A DNA stretch of 13,728 nt, from NCBI GenBank assembly GCA_965657825.1, contig CBFHQG010000059.1:1-13728 (forward strand). Direction: 5' to 3'. Positions 1 through 6,903 of the stretch are shown piece after piece. The DNA is from M55B157 sp965657825 (GTDB lineage: Bacteria > Actinomycetota > Actinomycetes > S36-B12). Below the pieces are notes generated by a model. It made no database searches and had not been told where the DNA came from. It worked only from the letters and a program-made list of their open reading frames with translations. Numbering within the stretch: position 1 is the stretch's first letter; every line of letters starts with the position of its first letter. The translations under genes were made by a program, and so were the position numbers.

Positions 1-349
1 CGGGCGCATCATCAACATCGCCAGCCAGTTGGGCATCAAGGGCGGCCATTCACTGGCCCACTACTGCGCAGCGAAAGCCGGGGTGATCGGGTTCACCAAG
101 TCCCTCGCCCTGGAGGTGGCAGCCGACGGAGTGCTGGTCAATGCCATCTCGCCCGGCCCGATCGACACCCCGATGGTGGCCGGAATCGATGAGGAGTGGA
201 AGGCAGCCAAGCGCAAGGAACTCCCCCTCGGTCGATTCGGTGTCCCCGAGGAGGTCGCGCCGACAGCCGTTCTGCTGGCCAGCGACCCCGGCGGTAATCT
301 CTACGTGGGCGCGAATCTGGGACCCAACAGCGGCGACGTGATGCCCTGA
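1..349 (+). CDS. SDR family oxidoreductase, C-terminal part (cut by the window edge)
   Basis: This is the last 115 residues of a short-chain dehydrogenase/reductase, read in the frame beginning at base 2. These are NAD(P)H-dependent cytosolic enzymes that interconvert alcohols and ketones. The visible part holds the catalytic triad: Ser in NIAS at about residue 8, then Tyr and Lys in YCAAK at about residues 21 and 25, with the usual 13-residue Ser-Tyr spacing. The conserved N-A-I-S-P-G-P-I-D-T-P stretch follows. The tail ends GPNSGDVMP rather than the commoner VDGG ending, as in some FabG-like members. The Rossmann loop is upstream of the window, so cofactor preference cannot be judged. The regulator gene starts 29 bases downstream, so the two are probably co-transcribed. 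The substrate is unknown. Confidence 0.9.
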   Translation, partial: GRIINIASQLGIKGGHSLAHYCAAKAGVIGFTKSLALEVAADGVLVNAISPGPIDTPMVAGIDEEWKAAKRKELPLGRFGVPEEVAPTAVLLASDPGGNLYVGANLGPNSGDVMP

Positions 350-378
350 CCCGCAGATCGCCGAAACGGGAGGGGACC

Positions 379-1089
379 ATGCCAGTCATCGATGCCGAGG
401 ACTCTCCGGGAGTCGGCACGGAGTACCAGCGCCTCGCCGATGACGTGCGCGCCTCGATCCTCTCCGGAGCTCTCGCACCCGGGGACCGACTCGTCGAAGC
501 CGATCTCGCCGAGCAGTACAACGTCAGCCGAGGCACCGTCCGCGAGGCCTTCCGGCTCCTGGCCAGCCAGCACCTGGTGGAGACCATGCGAGGTCGATCC
601 GGGGGAACCTTCGTCGCTCTGGTCCCCGAGCGGATCTCGGACTATCTGCGCACCACGATGGGCGTGCTGTTGACCCATGACGGGATCAACCTGTCTGATC
701 TGATCCAGATTCGCCAGCTCATCGAACCCTTCGCCGCCTCCCTGGCCGCCTCGCGCCATGAATCCGGGCCGGTGGCGGCACTGCGTGAATTGCAGGTACC
801 CGCCACCTCGCCGAGGCGCGACGACATGAACTGGGAATGGCACCGGGTGGTCCTGCGGCTCAGCGGCAATCCCCTGCTCCCGGCCCTGGCCACCCCCGTG
901 TACGAGGCCCTCACCACCCGGTTCGATCGCTCCAAGGGTCGACGCGGGCACTTCAATCGGATCGAGAAGGAGCACGCCGAGATCACCGCGCTGATCGAAG
1001 ATGGTGACGCCCGGGGGGCCGAGGCGGCGATGCGCGAGCACCTGCAGGTCGTCCACCTGACCTATCTCGACCTCGCCGCTGCCACCTGA
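379..1089 (+). CDS. GntR family transcriptional regulator, FadR/FCD subfamily
   Basis: This 236-residue DNA-binding protein is probably the local ligand-responsive regulator. Residues 18-80 form the winged helix-turn-helix of the GntR family: LADDVRASILSGALAPGDRL, then the recognition helix VSRGTVREAFRLL and the wing RGRSGGTFV. Residues 105-225 form an all-helical FCD ligand domain that starts with the typical I-R-Q-L-I-E-P. Possible metal ligands are His155, His199 and His221. The usual Asp four residues before the first His is Asn151. The ATG is set by a GGAGG core five bases upstream. FCD regulators commonly repress a neighbouring catabolic operon and are released by a pathway acid or CoA ester. 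Here the obvious target is the promoter region just downstream (inference). The inducer is unknown. Confidence 0.92.
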   Translation: MPVIDAEDSPGVGTEYQRLADDVRASILSGALAPGDRLVEADLAEQYNVSRGTVREAFRLLASQHLVETMRGRSGGTFVALVPERISDYLRTTMGVLLTHDGINLSDLIQIRQLIEPFAASLAASRHESGPVAALRELQVPATSPRRDDMNWEWHRVVLRLSGNPLLPALATPVYEALTTRFDRSKGRRGHFNRIEKEHAEITALIEDGDARGAEAAMREHLQVVHLTYLDLAAAT

Positions 1090-1125
1090 CCGACCTGCGG
1101 GCACACGCTTTCCGGGTGATAGCCC

Positions 1126-1154
1126 TTGCGCGTTAAACATCGGACACTTATTCT
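1126..1154 (+). promoter_or_regulatory. Putative sigma-70-like promoter of the CoA-transferase operon
   Basis: The 116-base gap between the regulator and the CoA-transferase gene is the largest gap in the window. It contains TTGCGC (1126-1131) and TATTCT (1149-1154) separated by exactly 17 bases, in the only A/T-rich patch of the gap. The -10 matches the consensus at four of six positions and the -35 at three of six, so this is a weak assignment from sequence alone. The start site would lie near 1161, giving a leader of about 45 bases. Confidence 0.33.
1132..1138. promoter_or_regulatory. Possible GntR/FadR-type operator (GT-N3-AC)
   Basis: GTTAAAC is a near-perfect short palindrome with the GT-N3-AC core seen in operators of FadR-subfamily GntR proteins. 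It lies in the spacer between the candidate -35 and -10 boxes, where a bound repressor would block polymerase. A core this short is expected by chance roughly once in a few hundred bases, so position is the main argument. No second copy was seen nearby. Confidence 0.2.
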
Positions 1155-1197
1155 AGGACCCTGCTCGCGTGCACCCACGACCGCGACATCGACCTGG

Positions 1198-1202
1198 GGA
1201 GG
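1198..1202 (+). promoter_or_regulatory. Ribosome binding site with short spacing before a GTG start
   Basis: A strong GGAGG lies only three bases (ACC) before the GTG at 1206. This is closer than the usual five to nine. No better in-frame start exists: the family N-terminus (K-P-L-E-G-V-R-I-V) begins directly at this codon. Confidence 0.6.
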
Positions 1203-1205
1203 ACC

Positions 1206-2423
1206 GTGAAACCGCTCGAGGGTGTTCGCATCGTGTCACTTGAGCAGTACGGCGCCGGTCCCTTCGCCACCTTGCATCTCGCCGATCTCGGCGCCGAGGT
1301 GATCAAGATCGAGGACCCTTCCGTCAACGGAGACGTGGGCCGGCACGTGCCGCCTTATCAGGCGGGTGACACCTCGCTGTTCTTCGAGACCTTCAATCGC
1401 AATAAGAAGAGCATCCTGCTGGACATCACCACCCCCGCAGGACGCGAGGTCTTCGAAGATCTCGTGCGCCATTCCGATGTGGTCTTCTCCAATCTCCGCG
1501 GCGACGTGCCCGCGAAGATCAAGATCACCTACGACGATCTCGCGCACCTCAACCCCGCGATCGTGTGCTGCAGCCTGTCCGGTTACGGGATGGAAGGACC
1601 GCGCTTCAAAGACCCGGGCTACGACTACATGCTGCAAGCCCTGGGTGGATGGATGTCTCTCACCGGAGAACCCGATGGCGCACCGACCAAGACCGGCCTG
1701 TCCCTGGTGGACTTCTCCGGTGGCCTCGTAGCCGCCGGAGCCATCCTCGCCGGAGTGATCGCGGCCCGCCGGGACGGCATCGGGATGGACTGCGATCTCA
1801 GTCTCTACGACACCGCCATCGGGATGCTGTCCTATCTGGCCACCTGGCACCTGACCGCCGATCATGAGCCGCAGCGGATGCGCAACAGCGCACACCCCTC
1901 CCTCGTGCCCTTCCAGGCGTTCCAGGCCTCCGACGGCTGGTTCGTCGTGGGCTGCGCGAAAGAGAAATTCTGGGTCCGACTGACCGAGGTGATCGAACGC
2001 CCGGAATTAGCGACAGATCCCCTGTACGACTCCTTCGCCCACCGGTTCGAGAACTCCGAGCAACTGCTGGCCATCCTCGACGACGTCTTCGCCACTTGCA
2101 CCGTCACCGAATGGGTAGACCTGCTGCGAGCGGCCAGCGTTCCCTGCGGTGCGGTGCAATCGGTAGCCGAGGCGCTGAGCGATCCACACACCATCGGTCG
2201 AGAACTCATCGTCGAGACCTCGACACCCGATCTGGGTGATGTGCGCTCTGTCGCCTCGGCGATGAAGGTCGGCCGGCGCACCGAACCGCACCGTCGGGCA
2301 CCCCTGCTCGATGAGCACCGCGGCGACGTCCTGCGCGACATCCTCGACTACGACGACACACGCATCGCGAACCTTGTAGACCAGGCAGCATTCGGTTCCA
2401 CATCATCCAGCGAGAACAACTAA
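1206..2423 (+). CDS. CaiB/BaiF family III CoA-transferase
   Basis: This 405-residue cytosolic enzyme belongs to the formyl-CoA transferase/CaiB family, which moves CoA between carboxylic acids through an aspartyl-CoA thioester. The start K-P-L-E-G-V-R-I-V and the block LADLGAEVIKIE (25-36) are typical. So are NRNKKSILLD (64-73) and GYDYMLQALGG (138-148). Asp169 in LVDFSGG sits at the same position and context as the catalytic aspartate of the family. Length is normal. Translation starts at a GTG. The gene opens the operon, and the acyl-CoA dehydrogenase follows after 25 bases. It therefore probably activates the pathway acid to its CoA ester using another CoA ester such as succinyl-CoA (inference). 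The family is too broad to name the substrate. Confidence 0.95.
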   Translation: MKPLEGVRIVSLEQYGAGPFATLHLADLGAEVIKIEDPSVNGDVGRHVPPYQAGDTSLFFETFNRNKKSILLDITTPAGREVFEDLVRHSDVVFSNLRGDVPAKIKITYDDLAHLNPAIVCCSLSGYGMEGPRFKDPGYDYMLQALGGWMSLTGEPDGAPTKTGLSLVDFSGGLVAAGAILAGVIAARRDGIGMDCDLSLYDTAIGMLSYLATWHLTADHEPQRMRNSAHPSLVPFQAFQASDGWFVVGCAKEKFWVRLTEVIERPELATDPLYDSFAHRFENSEQLLAILDDVFATCTVTEWVDLLRAASVPCGAVQSVAEALSDPHTIGRELIVETSTPDLGDVRSVASAMKVGRRTEPHRRAPLLDEHRGDVLRDILDYDDTRIANLVDQAAFGSTSSSENN

Positions 2424-2448
2424 CCCCCACACCGGACGGAGAACGGCA

Positions 2449-3612
2449 ATGGACTTCGAACTCAATGAGGAGCAGCGGGACTTCCAGCGGGTGATGCGGG
2501 AATTCGTCGACAAGGAGATCAAGCCTGTCGCCAGCGAGATGGAACGCAGTGGCGAGTACCCGACCGAGATCGTCGAGAAACTCAAGGAGATGGGCCTGTT
2601 CGGGATGACTATCCCCGAGGAGTACGGCGGCCTCGACCTCGACGCGGTTTCCTTCGCCATCGTTTTCGAGGAGATCGCTCGTGGATGGATGGGCATCGCG
2701 GGCACCCTCGGCAGCCACTCCCTGTCGTGCTGGATGATCGCGAAGTTCGGCACCGACGAGCAGAAGGCGAAGTACCTGCCTGCCCTCGCAACCGGCGAGC
2801 GGCGCACGGGTGTGGGTCTCACCGAGCCCGATGCCGGCTCGGACCTGCAGGGCATCCGCACGACCGCGATCCGTGATGGTGACCACTACGTCGTCAACGG
2901 CCGCAAGACCTGGATCACCAATGCCCGTCACGCCGATCCGCTGCCGGTGATGGTGAAGACCGACCCCAACGCCGATCCACGGCACAAGGGGATGAGCATC
3001 CTGCTCATCGAGGCCGACACCCCCGGCTACGAGGTGCTGCGTGACATCGGCAAGCTCGGCTACAAGGGCCCGGAGTCGTGCGAGGTGATCATCGATAATG
3101 CACGCGTACCGGTGGAGAACCTCCTCGGTGGGGTCGAGGGTCGCGGCATGCAGCAGGCGTTGCCCGCCCTGGAATCGGGCCGCATCAATATCGCCGCCCG
3201 CGCGGTCGGCATCGCCCAGGCCGCCTATGACGCCGCCCTGGATTACAGCCGCGATCGGACCGCCTTCGGGCAGCCCATCAGTGACTTCCAAGCGATCCAG
3301 TTGAAACTCGCCGATATCGCCACCAATCTTCAAGCAGCCCGACTGCTCACCTACTGGGCCGCATCCGAACAGACCGCGGGCAAGCGAGCAGACATGCAGT
3401 CGGGGATGGCGAAGTACTTCGCTTCCGAGGTCGCCATCAATGCCTCCCTGGAGGCAATGCGCATCCACGGTGGTTACGGCTACTCGACGGAGTATGTCGT
3501 CGAGCGCCTCTACCGTGATGCTCCCCTGATGGCGATCGGTGAAGGCACCAACGACATCCTGCGGATGATCATCGCGAAGTCCCTGATCTCCGGACGCGAC
3601 TCGATCGGATGA
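2449..3612 (+). CDS. Acyl-CoA dehydrogenase
   Basis: This 387-residue FAD enzyme desaturates an acyl-CoA at the alpha-beta bond and passes electrons to electron-transfer flavoprotein. The N-terminal helical domain begins FELNEEQRDFQRVMREFV. The flavin/substrate block GVGLTEPDAGSD is at 121-132, followed by TWITNA. The C-terminal helical domain carries RTAFGQPISDFQAIQ (270-284) and MRIHGGYGYSTEY. Glu365 in IGEGTNDI matches the catalytic base of the medium- and short-chain acyl-CoA dehydrogenases. All key residues are present and length is normal. An SD-like GGACGGAG lies seven bases before the ATG. Its stop overlaps the next start by 4 bp. Placed between a CoA-transferase and a CitE-type lyase, it probably acts on a short branched or dicarboxylic acyl-CoA (inference). 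Confidence 0.97.
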   Translation: MDFELNEEQRDFQRVMREFVDKEIKPVASEMERSGEYPTEIVEKLKEMGLFGMTIPEEYGGLDLDAVSFAIVFEEIARGWMGIAGTLGSHSLSCWMIAKFGTDEQKAKYLPALATGERRTGVGLTEPDAGSDLQGIRTTAIRDGDHYVVNGRKTWITNARHADPLPVMVKTDPNADPRHKGMSILLIEADTPGYEVLRDIGKLGYKGPESCEVIIDNARVPVENLLGGVEGRGMQQALPALESGRINIAARAVGIAQAAYDAALDYSRDRTAFGQPISDFQAIQLKLADIATNLQAARLLTYWAASEQTAGKRADMQSGMAKYFASEVAINASLEAMRIHGGYGYSTEYVVERLYRDAPLMAIGEGTNDILRMIIAKSLISGRDSIG

Positions 3613-4436
3613 TCCCGCGCAGTTGGCTGTACGTCCCCGCCGATGATGCAGCTCGACTCGCCAAAGCGGCCGGGCGAGGCGCCGACGCGATGATCGTCGA
3701 CCTCGAGGACGGTGTCGCCCCCGCGGCGAAGCCAGCTGCCCGCGACAACCTGCGGGCCTTTCTGCCAGACGCCCCGCCCGAAACCTGGGTTCGGGTGACC
3801 AGCGACACCGCGGGGCTCGAACTCGATCTTGCAGCGTGCCTGGATGAGAACCTGGCCGGCATCGTGCTCGCCAAGGCTGAAGACCCCGCACAGGTCGCCG
3901 ATGTCGCCGATCGACTCGCCACCCTCCCCGGCGCACGTCGCGGACTCATGCCCCTCATCGAGACCGGGCGGGCCGTCTTCACCGTCGCCGATATCGCCGC
4001 GGTGGATGGGGTCACGCAACTCCAGGTAGGTGAGGCCGATCTGCGCGCCGATCTGGGCGTCACCTTCGGACCGGATGAGTCGGAGTTGCTCGTGGTGCGC
4101 CAACGGGTGGTGATCGTCAGCACCGCACTGGGACTACTTCCCCCGGTGGCTCCCGTCAGTGTGGAGTTCCGCGACCTCGATGCGTTCCGCACCGGGACGC
4201 AGAGACTAGCGAGGATGGGGTACATCGGTCGTGCCTGTATCCACCCGGCTCAACTCACCATCGCGCATGAGGTCTTCACTCCGTCGGAGGAGGACGTCGC
4301 GAGCGCTAGGGCCTTGATCTCCGCGGCTGAGCAGGCCGCCCTCGAAGGCAGAGGAGCGTTCACCGACGAGCATGGGCGCATGGTCGACGAGGCAGTCGTT
4401 CGGCAGGCTCGGCGTCTGGTGCAGATGGGGCCTTGA
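3609..4436 (+). CDS. HpcH/HpaI aldolase/citrate lyase family protein (CitE-like CoA-ester lyase)
   Basis: This 275-residue TIM-barrel lyase belongs to the family of CitE, malyl-CoA lyase, beta-methylmalyl-CoA lyase and citramalyl-CoA lyase. These Mg-dependent enzymes split or form a C-C bond in hydroxyacyl-CoA esters. The N-terminus R-S-W-L-Y-V-P-A is typical. IVDLEDGVAP lies at 29-38 and the substrate-binding Arg is probably Arg62. The metal ligands are probably Glu118 (in LIETGRAV) and Asp144 (in GEADLRADLG). CIHPAQL (210-216) completes the family pattern. The ATG overlaps the preceding stop (ATGA), with no clear Shine-Dalgarno, so translation is probably coupled. It lies directly after an acyl-CoA dehydrogenase and close to a CoA-transferase, which fits cleavage of a 3-hydroxyacyl-CoA at the end of a degradation route. 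A thioesterase role, known for some relatives, is possible. Confidence 0.92.
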   Translation: MIPRSWLYVPADDAARLAKAAGRGADAMIVDLEDGVAPAAKPAARDNLRAFLPDAPPETWVRVTSDTAGLELDLAACLDENLAGIVLAKAEDPAQVADVADRLATLPGARRGLMPLIETGRAVFTVADIAAVDGVTQLQVGEADLRADLGVTFGPDESELLVVRQRVVIVSTALGLLPPVAPVSVEFRDLDAFRTGTQRLARMGYIGRACIHPAQLTIAHEVFTPSEEDVASARALISAAEQAALEGRGAFTDEHGRMVDEAVVRQARRLVQMGP

Positions 4437-5362
4437 CCAGCACCGACTCGGCACGCACATCCCTGGCACTCCCACTGCTGCTGGGCACCCTCTACCTGTG
4501 CTGGGGTTCGAGTTTCCTGGCCATCGAATTGATGGTGCGCGATATTCCTCCGCTACTGGGCGCTGGAATCCGATTCACCTCGGCCGGCCTCATCCTCGCC
4601 CTGATGGTCCTCCCCCGCCGGGGCTGGCGGCAGATGCTGCCCAAACGCGGAGACCTCCTGGCTGTGATCAGCCTGTCCCTCCTCCTCATCACCATCGGCA
4701 ACGGCGGTGTCGTCGTGGCGCAGGATCGGGGAATCCCCTCGTGGCTTGCCTCGCTACTCGTTGCGACGATCCCGGTGTGGATCGCGCTCCTACGGCTGGG
4801 CTGGGGTCCCCGCCCGAGTCGCCTGACCCTGTGGGGTACGGCCATCGGATTGCTGGGCACGCTCCTGCTCGTATCCACCTCCGGAATGCGCCTCACCGGC
4901 ATCGTGCCGATCCTGCTCGCACTCAGCGGGGCCCTGGGCTGGGCGATCGGAGCCTATGTATCGACCCGGCGAGGTGGCGCGGCCGATCCATTCGTCACCA
5001 CACTTCGTCAGCTCCTCATCGGAGGAGTCGGTCTCCTGGTGCTTGCCGCAGTCGTAGAATCCGGTACCTGGTCGGACACCCGATGGACCCCCTCCGCAGT
5101 GGGCGGCCTCGTCTGGCTCACCATCGCGTCCTCGCTCATCGCACTCGTCGTGTTCTACCGGATCGCGGCGCTGTCATCGGTCTCCACCGCCTCTACCTAC
5201 GCCTTCACCAATCCCGTGGTCGCCATGGTCCTGTCCGTCCTCATTCTCGGTGTGTGGCCTGATCCGTTGAGCGTCATCGCCGCCCCGCTGGTGATCCTCG
5301 GCGTTGCGATGGTCGTCTACGGTGATCGCAGCGGATCGCGCACGATGAGGAGCACACCGTGA
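4433..5362 (+). CDS. EamA/DMT superfamily membrane transporter
   Basis: This 309-residue integral membrane protein has about ten hydrophobic segments arranged as two EamA repeats. The first repeat opens with LCWGSSFLAIEL (22-33) and the second with LSGALGWAIGAY (164-175). Both match the family's W-G-s-s/a-f start. Members of this family move small metabolites or amino acids, in many cases outward, but specificity cannot be read from sequence. The start is a TTG whose last two bases overlap the lyase stop (TTGA). No ATG or GTG between that stop and the first membrane segment gives a better N-terminus. Its own stop overlaps the amidase start (GTGA). Its place inside a catabolic operon suggests it handles the amide substrate, an intermediate or a released by-product (inference). 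Confidence 0.93.
   Translation: MTSTDSARTSLALPLLLGTLYLCWGSSFLAIELMVRDIPPLLGAGIRFTSAGLILALMVLPRRGWRQMLPKRGDLLAVISLSLLLITIGNGGVVVAQDRGIPSWLASLLVATIPVWIALLRLGWGPRPSRLTLWGTAIGLLGTLLLVSTSGMRLTGIVPILLALSGALGWAIGAYVSTRRGGAADPFVTTLRQLLIGGVGLLVLAAVVESGTWSDTRWTPSAVGGLVWLTIASSLIALVVFYRIAALSSVSTASTYAFTNPVVAMVLSVLILGVWPDPLSVIAAPLVILGVAMVVYGDRSGSRTMRSTP
5346..5352 (+). promoter_or_regulatory. Ribosome binding site fixing the GTG start of the amidase
   Basis: TGAGGAG, with the AGGAG core six bases before the GTG at 5359, lies inside the end of the transporter gene. It supports the GTG that overlaps the transporter stop over any later start. Confidence 0.6.
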
Positions 5363-6903
5363 CCACCGAGTCGAACTCCCCCACCCCGGATGACCTGAGT
5401 CGTATCGCAGCGGATCAGGGATGGATGATCCGTGATGACCTGATGCCGACATTCGTCGACGCGATCACTGGATTGGCTGATTCCTATCAGCGCATCGAAC
5501 AGTGGGCGCGAATGGACAGCACTGTGCGAACACCCACCGCGCCCGAGATCGCGGATCGAGACTCCGGTTCACCGAGCGCGGATCCATCCTGGGCGTGGAC
5601 CTGCCGGATCCAGCGCACCGATGTAGGCCCGTTGTCGGGGGTGACCGTCGCGATCAAGGACTCCATCGCCGTCGCCGGGCTCCCCACCGCGATGGGCTCG
5701 CGCATCCTCGATGGCGACGCGGCTCCCCCGATCGCACATCACGACGCGACGATCGTCGACCGGCTCCTCGATGCCGGTGCCATCATCACCGGGAAGTCCA
5801 CAACCGAGGACCTGTGCATCGGTGGATCCTCGTGCACGTCGCAGCCCGAACCCGTTGAGAATCCTCACCATCCGGGACGATCAGCCGGCGGTTCCTCATC
5901 GGGCAGCGCTGCGCTACTTGCTCGCGGAATGGTCGATCTGGCTCTCGGTGCCGACCAGGGTGGATCGATCCGGATTCCCGCCGCGCTGTGCGGCGTGGTC
6001 GGCCTGAAGCCGACCTTCGGGCTCGTGCCGTTCACCGGCGTGCAGGGATTGGCCTGGGGGCTGGACCATGTCGGGCCGATGGCACGCAACGTCGAAGGCG
6101 TGGCACGCGCCCTGGACGTTATTGCCGGACCCGATGGAATCGATAGACGGAGCACCGGGTGTGCACCACCGGAAGCACTGGAATCCCTGACCCACGGTGT
6201 CGAGGGACTACGGGTCGCGGTCGTGCCTGAGGGCTTCGCTCTGTCGATCGCCGGGGACGCGGCCTACCCGGGCTCAGCCGCCGCCGCCGACCAGGTGCGC
6301 GACACCGTGGAGCAGCTGCGCGATCTGGGTGCACTCGTCGACGACGTCCCGGTGCCCTGGCACGAACGAGCCCGCGACATCTACGGGCCCCTGCTCATCG
6401 AAGCTGCCGTCATCACGCTGTGGCGCTCATACGGTCGGGCCACCGCGGACATCGCGTGGGCTGGTGATACTCCTATCGACCGGATCATCTCCGGACTCCG
6501 CGAACGCCCCGACCTCATGTCGCCGCCGACCCAACTGGTCGCTCTGGCTGGATCGTGGTTCCTCGACCGTGGGCGAGGACGTTCACTGGATCAGGCCAGC
6601 GAACTGGTGGTGATGCTCCGGCGTGACTACGACCGAGTACTGAGGGAGTACGACGTCCTGGTCCACCCGACGACAGCTCCCGCTGGAATCCCCGGCCCAC
6701 TCTCAACCGACCCGGTGGACATGGTGGTGGAGAGCCTCGCCTACTTCCACAACACCTGCGCGACCAATCTGACCGGCCACCCGTCCGTCACGGTGCCGAC
6801 CGGTGGCCTCGATGGCGTGGGCGTGCACATCACGGGCCCGCACGGGGGTGACGGGCTCGTTCTGCGCGTCGCACACGCCATCGAGCAGCTGGTCAGCCGG
6901 TGA
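5359..6903 (+). CDS. Amidase signature family amidase
   Basis: This 514-residue hydrolase converts an amide to a carboxylic acid and ammonia or an amine. The Ser-cisSer-Lys triad is intact: Lys100 in VTVAIKDS, Ser179 in AGGSSSGS and Ser203 in DQGGSIRIPA. The 24-residue gap between the two serines is the family standard. About 85 residues precede the signature core. From recall, this N-terminal region and the block EDLCIGGSS through KPTFGLVPFTG resemble the broad-range amidases of Rhodococcus that act after nitrile hydratase. No nitrile hydratase is present in the window. The GTG start overlaps the transporter stop, and the 3' end overlaps the convergent DUF2848 gene by 11 bases. It probably releases the acid that the CoA-transferase then activates (inference). 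Glutaminyl-tRNA amidotransferase GatA is unlikely because no gatC or gatB neighbour is present. Confidence 0.94.
   Translation: MTTESNSPTPDDLSRIAADQGWMIRDDLMPTFVDAITGLADSYQRIEQWARMDSTVRTPTAPEIADRDSGSPSADPSWAWTCRIQRTDVGPLSGVTVAIKDSIAVAGLPTAMGSRILDGDAAPPIAHHDATIVDRLLDAGAIITGKSTTEDLCIGGSSCTSQPEPVENPHHPGRSAGGSSSGSAALLARGMVDLALGADQGGSIRIPAALCGVVGLKPTFGLVPFTGVQGLAWGLDHVGPMARNVEGVARALDVIAGPDGIDRRSTGCAPPEALESLTHGVEGLRVAVVPEGFALSIAGDAAYPGSAAAADQVRDTVEQLRDLGALVDDVPVPWHERARDIYGPLLIEAAVITLWRSYGRATADIAWAGDTPIDRIISGLRERPDLMSPPTQLVALAGSWFLDRGRGRSLDQASELVVMLRRDYDRVLREYDVLVHPTTAPAGIPGPLSTDPVDMVVESLAYFHNTCATNLTGHPSVTVPTGGLDGVGVHITGPHGGDGLVLRVAHAIEQLVSR

Noticed and set aside
1090..1125. Possible terminator hairpin after the GntR gene
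   Set aside because: Only short GGGC/GCCC complementarity is visible, with no T-run after it. This is not enough for a terminator call.
301..1140. Open frame on the minus strand opposite the GntR gene
   Set aside because: It spans the end of the SDR gene, the whole GntR gene and part of the promoter gap, lacks family features, and lies opposite a clear regulator.
2206..3936. Long open frame on the minus strand (576 codons) across the CoA-transferase, dehydrogenase and lyase genes
   Set aside because: It runs antisense to three genes with intact family motifs and has low-complexity, Arg/Gly/His-rich sequence with no recognisable domain. Such frames are common in high-GC DNA.
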